Notes under the pieces: generated by a model
Database searches by the model: none
What the model was told of the DNA's origin: nothing
The model's input: only the letters and a program-made list of their open reading frames with translations
In this document: piece after piece, positions 41,051 through 50,235 of the stretch
Numbering within the stretch: the first letter of the stretch is position 1
How the letters are laid out: each line of letters begins with the position of its first letter
Made by a program: the position numbers and the translations under genes
Assembly (NCBI GenBank): GCA_019925095.2
Contig: CM034402.1
Coordinates: 4,971,501 to 5,035,500, forward strand
From: Dendrolimus kikuchii
Taxonomy: Eukaryota; Arthropoda; Insecta; Lepidoptera; Lasiocampidae
Direction: 5' to 3'
DNA length: 64,000 bases

Positions 41051-41086
41051 TTTCCACTGTGACACGATAGCGTAGATCAGAGCGGC

Positions 41087-41690
41087 TTGTCGTCCGAAGA
41101 TGGAATAGTGTATGAATCAAGTCAAACAATTCAACCGCACACTCTCCAAAATGAATACTTTAAGATAGGTAACGTTAGAAAACTTAACTTTATCGACTGT
41201 CCCGAACTTCTTTGTAATGTTGGACCACGCACTCAACAATTGGGCATTAGGCAGAGACAGTTGCTGTATGTACCCTTTGCATCCACCAATTATAGGCAAA
41301 ATTCTTTCTTTCTCCGCAGCGCCTCACAATTTAACGATCTAGCACTAAAATTGGACATTGATATTTTTTTAACTAAACCCAACACCTTTAGAAATATAAT
41401 GAACAAAGAATTTTTCAAAGTAAACTAGTTTTTTCCTAACTACTTAATATGTACTCAAATTCAAATTCTCTTTTCAATCTCTTAATCTCACTTTTCAATG
41501 TTACAATTTTTCAATCTTCATTATCAACCACACACTCTGACACACACACACACATCTTCATCAATTAACCTGAGCAAGTCTATATGCTAAGGCTTGTAAT
41601 TAGCAATTCTTTTATTTATGTTCTTAATTTATATCGTTATTTGTCTGTAAACCTTACTAAAATAAATAAAGAAATAAAACAAAAATGAAA
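41087..41690 (+). pseudogene. LINE RT C-terminus and 3' UTR
   Basis: Frame 41087-41428 reads GPRTQQLGIRQRQLLYVPFA, STNYRQNSFFLRSASQFNDL and LTKPNTFRNIMNKEFF. The YVPFASTNYRQNSFFLRxxxxFNDL stretch matches the C-terminal tail of Jockey-like LINE reverse transcriptases (VPxxRTNYGxxSFxxRxxxLWNxLP). It is followed by about 260 bp of AT-rich 3' UTR ending AAATAAATAAAGAAATAAAA near 41685. Upstream catalytic domains are absent. The frame is open for 113 codons, but the start codon is arbitrary. Confidence 0.65.
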
Positions 41691-42654
41691 ATCGGTACAC
41701 AATTGACGGAGAAATACTGCAGTGCGCAGTCATTTCATCCAATGATGGACTTGTTATCGAATAAGAATACTGCATTAGAACACTACAAACTGAACAGATG
41801 ATATAAAGTTATCGATAAATATGCAATATACCATGCAATTCAATTGCACCCGAAGCGGTTTAGTTAAATGAGTTCTGGCCGGCGTCGCTCGGCCGCCGTG
41901 ACCGTACAATTGTTAGAAACTTTAAATAGATTTCAACGTTTGATTGAACTCGATTGAAATTATTGAAAGCCGTGCTCCGAGATTGCGCTATTGTTTTATC
42001 AGTTCGGAATAGTTCTCGCAAGAAGTCTGCGTTTTGTCTTTGGAAGTTTTATTCAAATATTATGGGATTTTAGTACTATAGTCCGATCGTTCTAAGAATG
42101 CATTTGCTTTTTGTGCTAAACTAATTTAGTTTGACGTTTTATTTTAACTGAATTCGTAATAATAACCAAACCAAAAATTATTTTATCCCCATCTATACGT
42201 TCACGTACCTAGTCGAAATGCATTCTAAGTGCGGCCGAATTTTAACTATTGTAGCAGCTAAGCGCCAGTTGCAATTCAACAAAATTCTAATGGCGGCGCC
42301 TCACTTGGCTTGTATTTGACCAATATTTGATGTATTAGCAAATATCACAAACATTCCATCTACACTTACATTTACATATGGACTGAATGAGACTACACAA
42401 CTGAAACATACTAAACACACAATGACGTGAAACGGTGTGATATATACCTGTCGATAGCAGCAACTGCTTATTTTTACATTAATGCAACATATCAATGCTT
42501 AATATATTTAAATAAGTATAAAGTTACTAAAAGATCTTGGTAAAGAAGAAGCTGATAGATGCTCACAAATTTACCAAAGTTAAAAATACCGTTGATTTAA
42601 AAAGTTAGTTTTAATAGTTACACAACACATTTAAACTCTACCGCTACAATGACA
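41691..42654. other. receptor intron, no feature recognised
   Basis: A CpG-richer patch at 41870-41910 (CTGGCCGGCGTCGCTCGGCC) and another at 42285-42305 (CTAATGGCGGCGCCTCAC) stand out, but no exon with splice sites could be argued. Otherwise AT-rich. Confidence 0.4.
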
Positions 42655-42870
42655 CTAGTTTTTTTGTTTTTGTTATTTTTTTTTTTGATGCAGAGGGAAT
42701 ACATTTTGTACCATACTGAGTCCCTCTCCGTTGTGGGGGTGGGATCGGGTCTTGAGGCCATAAGCCTCTACCAAAATTCGTCAAAACAATTCATTGACTG
42801 TTCAGCTGACCAGAGGGCTGGTGCCTACCTCAGACAATGGATCAGTTTGCAATTCAGCAAGAAAACGTAG
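42655..42870 (+). pseudogene. non-LTR RT C-terminal remnant
   Basis: The frame reads VVGVGSGLEAISLYQNSSKQ and SADQRAGAYLRQWISLQF. The pattern xLExxxLYxxxSKQxxxxxxDQRAGxYLxQxISxx is shared with 57215-57392 (GVETLGPWGREAYQLYRDLS...DQRAGLYLGQRISVAI), a C-terminal segment of a LINE ORF2 found repeatedly in arthropods. Truncated at both ends. Confidence 0.55.
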
Positions 42871-42974
42871 CTAGCCTGGGCAAGTTATCCATGGAAGATG
42901 GTGACCTAGGCACAATACTTATTGTCTTGAGGGACTATAAGTAGAATACAATATAACTAAGTTAAGTTTTCTTT
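42871..42974. other. spacer, nothing recognised
   Basis: Short stretch between repeats. Confidence 0.4.
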
Positions 42975-43565
42975 TTAACCGACTTCCAAAAGGAGAAGGT
43001 TCTCAACTTGACTGTAATTTTTTTATGTATGTACACCGATTACGCTGAGATTTATGATCCAATTTACGTGATTCTTCTTTAGTTTGATGCGGAATAGTTG
43101 CCGTTAGGTCCCCAAAAATTTAACATAGTTTGGCCAAGTAGTTTTCATTTTATGAACATATTTTAAGGAAAAAAAGTCCATTCCGGTTTCTTGGGACCTA
43201 TATTTTTTAAGGCGCGCGGCACCTTTTGTGGGCGTACCCATAGCTAGACACTAAAAAGTAACAAATAAAAAAACATCGTTTAAAAAACCGACTTCAAAAA
43301 AGTAAAAAGTGTAAAATAACTTATTTCTAAAGCTATTTTTAATTATAATATCTTATTTTTAATATATATTATCTAAAACATCTTGAAGTCGGTGGGAAGT
43401 AAAACATAAAAATTACTATATTTTGATAATTACTAAGCATCGACTTTAAGATGTTTTAGATAACATATATTAAAAATAAGATATTATAATTTAAAATAGC
43501 TTTAGAAATAAGCTATTTTATGCTTTTTAGTTTTTGAAGTCGGTTTCTTTAAACGATTTTTTTTT
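42975..43565 (+). mobile_element. composite foldback element, second copy
   Basis: A 290-bp unit starting AACCGACTTCCAAAAGGAGA (42979-; with ACCGATTACGCTGAGATTTA and TTTTAAGGCGCGCGGCACC) is followed by a foldback block (43265-43565) whose outer arms begin CGTTTAAAAAACCGACTTC and end GAAGTCGGTTTCTTTAAACG. The long inner arms (about 43325-43385 and 43450-43510) are a different AT-rich sequence from those of the copy at 10840-11500, while the ends and the 290-bp unit are shared. Confidence 0.75.
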
Positions 43566-43754
43566 TAATATACTTTTATAAATTGATGGTAATAATATGT
43601 ATTACGTTATAAAAAATCTTTTTCATATTAATTAACCCAGTAGTTTCTGAGAGAAATGGCCATATAGACGAAAGGAAGGACCTGACGACATCATAATGGT
43701 TCTGTTTTTATCAAAATGGCTACGGACTCTCTAAAACAATAAAAGCAATATCCT
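43566..43754. repeat. GGTTCC-type repeat fragment
   Basis: TAGTTTCTGAGAGAAATGGC ... CATCATAATGGTTCTGTTTT, then ATCAAAATGGCTACGGACTC: the same family as 22275-22345 and 50430-50540. Confidence 0.45.
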
Positions 43755-44285
43755 TATTCATAATAATTATATGAAGTTTATAGGCTCGTAAAAGAGTTAA
43801 GAAAGTGTTATTCATTAAGAATCGCATCTTGAATTGTTGTGATTCGAAACACGAGGAAACTAAAAAGCGAGAATAAAAATAGATAAACATATAAATCTAT
43901 AAGACTAAGCCAGCAAGACAATGAGATACGAGTTTTACATTGTGCAGCACAGCAGCACATATTATGGAGTCAATAAAACCAATGATTAAATATAGGTCCA
44001 ATTTGGACCCAAATAAAACTAAAAATAATATTTTTAGACTAAAACGGTGAAAAATTTAAAGTGATACTTAAGAAGTTTGTTTTGAATTTTAATATGTTGA
44101 CAGATGCAGGCTAAACGAATTATATTTATATTAATAAAAGTTAGAAAATAATTATCTGTGAGTATATTCTCTAAAGTTTCACTTCTACTGCGAGTGAACT
44201 GCACACATACGCATTTTTTTTAACAAGCTTATAAACCTCGTATAACAATTATGAATAAGGGAGTTAGAGAGTAGACGAGACCTTT
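43755..44285 (-). repeat. RepR copy, longest
   Basis: The reverse complement of 5197-5620 over its centre (ATATAGGTCCAATTTGGACC), extended on both sides by GTGTTATTCATTAAGAATCG and CTCGTATAACAATTATGAAT segments that also recur at 57665-57830. It may be a MITE with long subterminal repeats; ends not determined. Confidence 0.55.
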
Positions 44286-44666
44286 GCCCCTCTGTATCAC
44301 AATACGGATTAAATAATAAACATACAGTAGACACGTACGTTTCTTTGTCGACCGCTTAATAAGAAGTTATTGCGTTGTTAATTTTCCTTACTTGAAGTAG
44401 CTTAGACTGTACACACCACGGCTTCTGTGGCACTATTTTATGGTTTTAAACGGCTCTTCTTTATTGCTTTAATCATGATTAAGAGGAGGAAAAGTATCTT
44501 ATGTTATAGTGCCTTTGTTGCTTCCGTTAGTTTTCATTTTAAAGTTTATTTCTTTTCTTTTTCAGTTACAATGCCATAACAGTCTTATAACTAAATAGAA
44601 TAGAATAGATGACACTTTCTTGCTATTCAAAAATGCACATTTACAATATATATATTATATTATATA
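44286..44666. other. nothing recognised
   Basis: AT-rich; ends in TATATA repeats before the hairpin. Confidence 0.4.
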
Positions 44667-44667
44667 G

Positions 44668-44709
44668 AGGCCGTCAAATATATATTATATATATATTTGA
44701 CGGCCTCTG
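44668..44709. repeat. near-perfect hairpin at a SINE1 5' end
   Basis: GAGGCCGTCAAATATATA (from 44668) pairs with TATATATTTGACGGCCTC (ending about 44708). The right arm is the first bases of SINE1 (GACGGCCTCTGTGG), so the left arm is an inverted copy of the SINE start plus flank. Confidence 0.8.
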
Positions 44710-44945
44710 TGGTTCAGTGGGCTAAGCCTTTGTCGGCCTACATCACTGCAACGCAAAGGCTCCGGGTTCGATTCCTGGTATAGTAAATTTCGGAAACGTA
44801 TTTTCTCTGTTATTTACTATGGTCTGGGTGTCTGGGATCGGCCCCAGAGTAGTCCGTTGTATATTAGCCATAACACAAGCGTAACTTGCTTAATTTGGGG
44901 ATTTACAATATGTGTGTTTGTCTGCCGATTATTATTATTATAATA
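44698..44945 (+). mobile_element. SINE1 copy with intact box B
   Basis: A tRNA-related head with a box-A-like TGGTTCAGTGGGC and a consensus-like box B GGGTTCGATTCC 50 bp later, then the body (GTCTGGGTGTCTGGGATCGG, AACACAAGCGTAACTTGCTT) to CTGCCGATTATTATT. Spacing and boxes indicate a tRNA-derived SINE with a pol III promoter. Confidence 0.85.
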
Positions 44946-44952
44946 ATGTACA

Positions 44953-45107
44953 CACATACATACATACATAACTTCACGCCAGTACCCTTGCGGGGTAGGC
45001 ACGAACAACAGAGCGCCATTTAGGCTTATTCTTACACACCTCACTTGCTTCTTTGACATTCATAACTCTTGTCATGCACGCTCGTCTATTCTTAAGGCTC
45101 CTGACAT
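44953..45107 (-). mobile_element. RepA copy, about 155 bp
   Basis: ACATACATAC tail, CTTCACGCCAGTACCCTTGC, coding complement to GGCTCCTGACAT, where it truncates. AATAATGT occurs on both sides but not exactly at the borders, so the TSD is uncertain. It lies directly after SINE1. Confidence 0.8.
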
Positions 45108-45127
45108 TAATTTACAATAATGTCATG

Positions 45128-45215
45128 GTATAATCAATAGGCAGCATTATCGCTTAAAGCAATCTCTTCCCGGCAACCTAAATTAAGGAATAATTTAACC
45201 TAATCTTGCGATGTA
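45128..45215 (-). repeat. RepL fragment
   Basis: GGCAGCATTATCGCTTAAAG, CAATCTCTTCCCGGCAACCT, TTGCGATGTAGGTA, matching 58838-58960. Confidence 0.6.
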
Positions 45216-45227
45216 GGTATAATAATC

Positions 45228-45470
45228 ATAATATTAGCCCATAAATGTCCCACTGCTGGGCTCGGGCCTCACATTATAGGGGGAACGGACAGTATACCCG
45301 CCACGCTTGTCCAAGGCGGCGGCAGGCTTGACACATCGGTTATCTCGATGTGCAGGTTGCATCACGATGTTTTTGTCACTGTTCTTAGCACGTAGTAATT
45401 GTACCAATATGCACATTAGGTCAGAAAACTGACTAAGTAGTGCATGCGTTAGGCCAGGAACGAGCCCGCC
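45228..45470 (-). mobile_element. SINE2 copy
   Basis: The minus-strand equivalent of 36405-36660 and 54880-55120: CCCATAAATGTCCCACTGCT, CACATCGGTTATCTCGATGT, ATGCACATTAGGTCAGAAAA. Its tRNA-like head is largely missing. Confidence 0.75.
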
Positions 45471-45890
45471 AGGGCTGCGGAGAGGCTAGTTCATATGCCC
45501 GTAGCCCTGTCATAAGGCGAAGGACGCAACACCTAGGGGTTTTAGTGGGTGTCCCTAACTGGGGAGTGGATATATAATATAATATTAATAAGTACAAGTA
45601 TGTATAGAATTAATAAATATTAAGATACATAAAATAAGAAAACAAGGTCCATTAAAAAAAAACTGGGGAGTGGAAATAGCATGGCACCAGTTCCGACTGG
45701 GCATGCTAGTGCCACCCCTGTGATCTGGCGAATCCTACACACGGGTCGCGAATTATTCTTCTTCTAGAAGGTTCTGCCCTTGTCGCGGCTTAGTCCTCAG
45801 TCGGATTTCCCCTGGTTAAAAAAAAAGGATCGAACCCGTGCCCTTTGAGTTAGGGACGCGTGCACTGGCCATTACGCTGCCACACTTTTC
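45471..45890 (-). mobile_element. SINE3 copy with a small insertion
   Basis: On the minus strand the head is GGCAGCGTAATGGCCAGTGC with box B GGGTTCGATCC (45831-45841 region), then the body with GCCGCGACAAGGGCAGAACC and CCAGTCGGAACTGGTGCC. It is interrupted at 45571-45660. Box B is well preserved. Confidence 0.6.
45571..45660 (+). mobile_element. 90-bp poly(A) insertion with 14-bp TSD
   Basis: Perfect direct repeats AACTGGGGAGTGGA at 45557-45570 and 45661-45674 bracket a 90-bp AT-rich segment starting TATATAATATAATATTAATA and ending CCATTAAAAAAAA. It is a very short retroposed sequence; its source is not identified. Confidence 0.8.
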
Positions 45891-46857
45891 ACCACGAATA
45901 CTTTTCAATACATATAACAAAATTAAACATAAATGAAGATTTGATATGAAAGGAGTCGAGGCCTTTTGTGCGAATTAAATGTAATGAGATGGGATTTGGC
46001 TTAAAAAAGCGTTATATTTTTTTACTAGAAAATGAAAATAACACAAGTAAATTCTATTTAGAAGACGAGAAATCTTAAAAATAGGGTCACAAATAAAATA
46101 AGTTATCCATTTCCACAATCGGCACAGGTTTCACATAGCTTACTTACATTCTTTTCTAAACACTGTTGGTAAAAATTTCAACTAATACAGTTATGTGATA
46201 TGTGAGGGCAAGGAAGGAAAAGGAACTTACCCGGCCTTTGATCCTCGTACCTGGACCCCGCACAGTCTTGATATTTTTTAATATTTTTCGGTATAACTTG
46301 CACGTACGTGTCGGTTGAGAGAGAGAATTTTTGTTGACAGCTTTGACGTTTTGTAGTCGACCGCGTATACAGATGGCGCCATCTCTTGACATCTTCAGGG
46401 TTTTATTTTCTGCCGAGTTTATGGAAAGGGATTGGTTTAAAATGAGAAAAGGAATCAAGCTTTATACTGTGGTACTTTGTGTCCCGCGAATCCCGCGGGA
46501 ATTTCAAGTCAAGTATGGTCGAAGTCACAGGTATATCCTAGTATATTATGTATTGAAAAGTTCAGAATATGTAAATTCAAGTAGAGCGTATAGCGAAAAA
46601 ATGTAGGTTCGACCTCTTTACTTTGGTCACAAGTAAGTTGGTTTATCAATTCCCACACGGCGCATGTCGATATTAATTCAGAACATCTCGTTGCCTCTGA
46701 AGACATGTTGCTTCGACCTCAATGTTTGACATGCCCCAGTCTGTTCGATAGTTTGCCTGGTTGCAACATGAATAGTTTGGGCCAACTGTATGAGTATTTT
46801 GGATATAGCGTCTTTACTTCTCTTTGACAACGTAAAGGAGTATACGATGTTATTCAA
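45891..46857. other. no supported gene; donor-like site on minus
   Basis: On the minus strand AAAGGCCGGGTAAGTTCC (about 46238-46222) is a strong donor, preceded by a GC-richer stretch (CGGGGTCCAGGTACGAGG), so a 5' UTR-type exon is conceivable. The plus ORF 46331-46606 and minus ORF 46156-46458 have no recognised domain. CCCGCGAATCCCGCGGG at 46483-46499 is a local palindrome. Confidence 0.35.
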
Positions 46858-46955
46858 AGATTTATTTTATTTTATAAGTTCAGCAGACAAGCAGACAGCC
46901 CACCCGATGGAAAGCGGTTACCATCGCCTATTGACTTTTGTAACCCTAAAGGTGC
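46858..46955 (-). mobile_element. 5'-truncated RepB fragment
   Basis: AGTTCAGCAGACAAGCAGAC, GATGGAAAGCGGTTACCATC, AACCCTAAAGGTGCTAC, then homology stops. The T run is reduced. Confidence 0.8.
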
Positions 46956-47083
46956 TACTGTGCGGTGTTTTACTCTGCTAGTTCACAACCCAAAATAATT
47001 TTACTTTAAAAAAACGAGCCATCTTGTGACTTTTATAAGAATTAAATGTATATAAAGAATTAAATAAATATAAAATAATTACT

Positions 47084-47295
47084 CGTAAAATGAATAAAAA
47101 AGATTTCAACTATCGTAATTGATCATGTACTAGCAGAAGGTGATGTCAGGTGCCTTAAGAACAGACGAGCGTTCATGACAAGAATTATGAATGTCAAAGA
47201 AGCAGGTGAGGTGTGTAAGATTAAGCCTAAATGGCGCTCTGTTGTTCGTGCCTACCCCGCAAGGGAACTGGAGTCAAGTTATGTATGTATGTATG
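47084..47295 (+). mobile_element. RepA copy with foreign 5' bases, 13-bp TSD
   Basis: Perfect repeats TAAAATAATTACT at 47071-47083 and 47296-47308. RepA homology begins only near 47120 (ATTGATCATGTACTAGCAG), leaving about 30-35 bp (starting CGTAAAATGAATAAAAAAG) between the TSD and the RepA start that does not match other copies. Confidence 0.85.
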
Positions 47296-47308
47296 TAAAA
47301 TAATTACT

Positions 47309-47622
47309 ATCCGTGCAGGAATGGGGAAAGAATAGAACCTCCTGCGGCCGGGCGGCCTATCGTTAGAGGCATCAAAGCAACGCACAGCCAGGTATTTGCC
47401 CGTCTGGATTGCTACCACCCCTGGTCTAGAGCATGCCGCCATGACAACCTTGAGTTGTGTTCTGGCATTAGTGACCAGGTTCCAGTTTCCCTTAAGAGAG
47501 CAGCAGCGCATTTGTAGCACATTTGATGTTGCAAATGTCCATAGGCAATGGACATTTGCCCGCTTTCCATCAAGTGGGCCTTCTGCCTGTCTGCTGAACT
47601 CATGCAATAAAAAAATTAAAAA
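47309..47622 (+). mobile_element. RepB copy abutting the RepA TSD
   Basis: It starts ATCCGTGCAGGAATGGGG immediately after the right TSD of the RepA copy and ends ACTCATGCAATAAAAAAAT. It includes a local duplication of the GGACATTTGC segment near 47535-47560. Confidence 0.85.
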
Positions 47623-48129
47623 AAACACAATATTAAATTCTAATAATACTCGTACATCTCTTCTATTTAGGCATCGTTTGGCATTTAAACTGAAATCACA
47701 TACAGACATTTCAAATTTATTGTAACAGATATTATTAAACACTACGCTACGTTTCTTCAAAATATTCACATTAAAGCAATAACTTCACAAGCAAGCAGGT
47801 GTACGTAAAGACGAAGTTATTTTCACGCCAATAACAATTCAATTTTCCATTCAAAGCATCTGGAATGTGAGGTATAACGTTTTGCATAATGTAAGTGCAA
47901 CTACTAGAGCTAGTTTCAGTTTAAAAGGAACAGCAGGTAACGTTATTGGTCGGTACTTCTGTAGAATGTTGAGAGAAAAATAACATATTTGTACACCTGG
48001 TATAAATGATATTGGGAGCTGTTTCATATAAGACTGTATTGTGTTTTCAAACGATGTTATTTGAAATTAGTGTTCTGTTATTTTTCCCCCACCAGCGGGT
48101 TCGGGTTGTGGACGAGTCAATCAAAGGAA
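47623..48129. other. nothing recognised
   Basis: AT-rich, no family or ORF supported. Confidence 0.4.
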
Positions 48130-48290
48130 TGACGAGAGAGAGATGAGGTAGTCTTTAATGGAGGGAAGCTCTAGATCGCGATGCAGGTCAACGTTCCGCA
48201 TATAGAGAGGAGCGTCGATTGCAGTGCGTATAAATCTGTTCTGGACTTTTTGAAGTTTCAGTATAATCGCTAGACTGGCGAGGCTTTTAT
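48130..48290 (-). pseudogene. Jockey-like LINE RT C-terminus
   Basis: The minus strand reads KLQKVQNRFIRTAIDAPLYM and RNVDLHRDLELPSIKDYL before the frame ends. LQxVQNxxxRxAxxAPxYxRNxxLHxDLxxPxIxxY is the signature of the C-terminal segment of Jockey-type reverse transcriptases. It is only about 50 codons long. Confidence 0.7.
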
Positions 48291-48830
48291 TTTTGAGCAG
48301 GATCCAGCTGAATAGTCGCAGATGGCGATTTCAGCAATACCGGACTTTGGGGGCTTCCCGACTCCGTGGGAACGGAGGCGTTCAGCCCGGAAGCAGCGCG
48401 CTCGAGGAGGACCTCCTGTGAGGTTCGACCTCGGCTCGACCGCTGCGGGGGATTAACTGTATAAGATTAAGCCGTAAAAGGCTGAATGAGCTAAGCCAAC
48501 AGGCTGAAGTGTTTATATAATGGGGACTCGATGTCGACTCTGCCGACGGAGCCGATCCTAGTCTATCTTCACTACCGCTTCGCAACGTGTTATAGCTGGA
48601 GGAGAAGAAGCGGCGGACGAAACTCTCCAGCAACATGCCTAACCTAATCGTGTGTAGCCACACACGACACTTGTGTCTGTAATGAAGACTGGCGAGGCCT
48701 CGGGCCGGCGCGGTATTTATATGCGCCGGTCGGCGGATCGGAGGTGTTCAGTGATCCATGAACGCTGCGCGTGGGCACGTGGGGAAGCTCCGTAGGTAAT
48801 TAGGTGGGCGCGTTATAAATATAACGCAAA
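48291..48830. other. GC-rich segment, partly LINE-derived
   Basis: Markedly GC-rich for this window (for example GGGCCGGCGCGG near 48700). On the minus strand 48650-48585 contains CCGCTTCTTCTCCTCCAGCT and ACACGTTGCGAAGCGG, a motif of LINE 3' UTRs seen also at 50080-50150 and 52340-52400. The 93-codon minus ORF (48382-48663) spans it and is not supported. Confidence 0.4.
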
Positions 48831-48924
48831 TATTTAACTACAGGCAACTTATATACTGTTTTTCTTTAGAAGAACATTTTAGTATATTAAAAACAGGATT
48901 TTTGGAATGAATTAACACTATTTA

Positions 48925-49480
48925 CATACATACATACATATTATAACGCCTTTTTCCCATGGAGGTAGGCAGAGACTATAGATCTGCACTTGCGACGATC
49001 CTGACAAACAACTTTCGCTCATCTACTTTCATTAATCTCTTCATACATGCACGTTTATTTGATATGCTTTTTACTTGACCTCGTTTTAACACTTCTGTTA
49101 TTTCATCATGGTGTGTACGTCGTGGTCTAGCGGTACCGACTCTACCATTCCCAATACTGTCATACACTTGTTTTGTGATTCTATTTTCATCCATCCTCAC
49201 TACATGCCCAAACCACCTTAACATTCCTTTTTCAACTCTTGTTATTACATCTTCTTTCAATCCACAACGTTCCCTTATTACTTATTACACTATTCCGTAT
49301 CACATCATTCATACTTACCAAACATATACTTCTCTAAAGGTCTCATTTCAACTGTATTTATTGTACTTTCATGCTTCTTCTGCTACACCCAACTTTTACT
49401 GCCGTACATTAGTGTTGGCACCAACACCCCTTGATGGACAGCCAAGCGTGCCTTTACAGACACTTTTTGGCTTTTCATAA
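48925..49480 (-). pseudogene. LINE related to RepA, with (TATG)n tail
   Basis: Minus-strand reading gives LAVHQGVLVPTLMYGSKSWV, a stop, INTVEMR, then EKGMLRWFGHVVRMDENRIT and NKRACMKRLMKVDE, followed by a CTACCTCCATGGGAAAAAGG 3' UTR and TATG repeats (48925-48940). The layout equals RepA but the sequence is a distinct family. Several stops and a frameshift show it is dead. Confidence 0.75.
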
Positions 49481-49640
49481 AAGAGTTTAGAGTTAGTTAG
49501 ATTAGACATCTAAAGCTAAATATTACAGTTCAAAATGTTTTATTATTTTTGTTTATCCAAAAAATTATCTTATAAAAATAAACATAGTGTAGATCGAAAT
49601 ATTAATTAATTTTAACTTAAAATTTCGTTAGTAATTTACA

Positions 49641-49925
49641 ATGAATAGCGATTTGGTTATCTCCATGAGTGGCGATCAGAAGACTGTTGTGTTTAATGGT
49701 TCCTACGTTGCTGTAGCTCGCGTGCATTATGATCAGCAGGCAAGCTATTTTCTTCTATCAAATGGTGTTAAAGCCATCTATGTGCGAATAACAACCAAAA
49801 TCCCGGACACGTTAGATATGTCCTTGTTTCATGCTCCAGCCTTTTATACTATCTTCTGTATAACGTTTATATTTTGCATAATATATAAGGAATCTATGGA
49901 GATTTGTCGCAGTATGAACTCTTAG
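49641..49925 (+). CDS. hypothetical 94-residue ORF, weak
   Basis: The ORF opens with ATG in TTACAATGA context and encodes MNSDLVISMSGDQKTVVFNG at the start and a hydrophobic stretch FYTIFCITFIFCIIY near residues 70-84, a possible single membrane segment. No repeat match elsewhere in the window and no domain I recognise. No splice sites or poly(A) signal stand out, and the minus ORF at 49812-50006 overlaps it. It could be a small lineage-specific gene, an old transposon ORF or chance. Confidence 0.2.
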   Translation: MNSDLVISMSGDQKTVVFNGSYVAVARVHYDQQASYFLLSNGVKAIYVRITTKIPDTLDMSLFHAPAFYTIFCITFIFCIIYKESMEICRSMNS

Positions 49926-50079
49926 TATGTCATTATTGCGACGGTGACAATATTTTTTTGTTTTGTCCCAACTCCATTCATTCCTTGAAAAGTAATTGTA
50001 ATACAACTTCTATATGCATTAAAAAAAGAGCCTGAGATAATATATAAATAATTATGATGAAAAAATATTTTTAGCTAGA

Positions 50080-50235
50080 CATGTAGCCGCTTCTTCTCCT
50101 TTGTACAGCGATAACACATTGCGAAGCGGTGTACATAGAATAGGAAGTAGATTTAAACGTTGACTTACATGTACGACCTTCAAAAGGTGTTCTCAAGTGG
50201 AACTTATTTTGAATAAAAACTTTTGAATTTGAATA
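50080..50235 (+). repeat. LINE 3' end, TTGAAT-type tail
   Basis: CCGCTTCTTCTCCTTTGTAC, CATTGCGAAGCGGTGTAC and the end TGAATAAAAACTTTTGAATTTGAAT are typical of a lepidopteran LINE 3' terminus. Confidence 0.6.

Noticed and set aside
40926..41129. minus-strand ORF near the receptor
   Set aside because: Lies over LINE-derived sequence shared with 6685-6830.
44698..44780. tRNA gene (box A and box B with about 50-bp spacing)
   Set aside because: No cloverleaf acceptor or anticodon arm can be formed, and the same head recurs with the same non-tRNA body at 21003 and 63048, so it is a SINE head.
48382..48663. 93-codon minus ORF in GC-rich DNA
   Set aside because: It overlaps a LINE 3' UTR motif (CGCTTCTTCTCC...TTGCGAAGCGG). 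Low-complexity Ser/Leu composition and no recognised domain.
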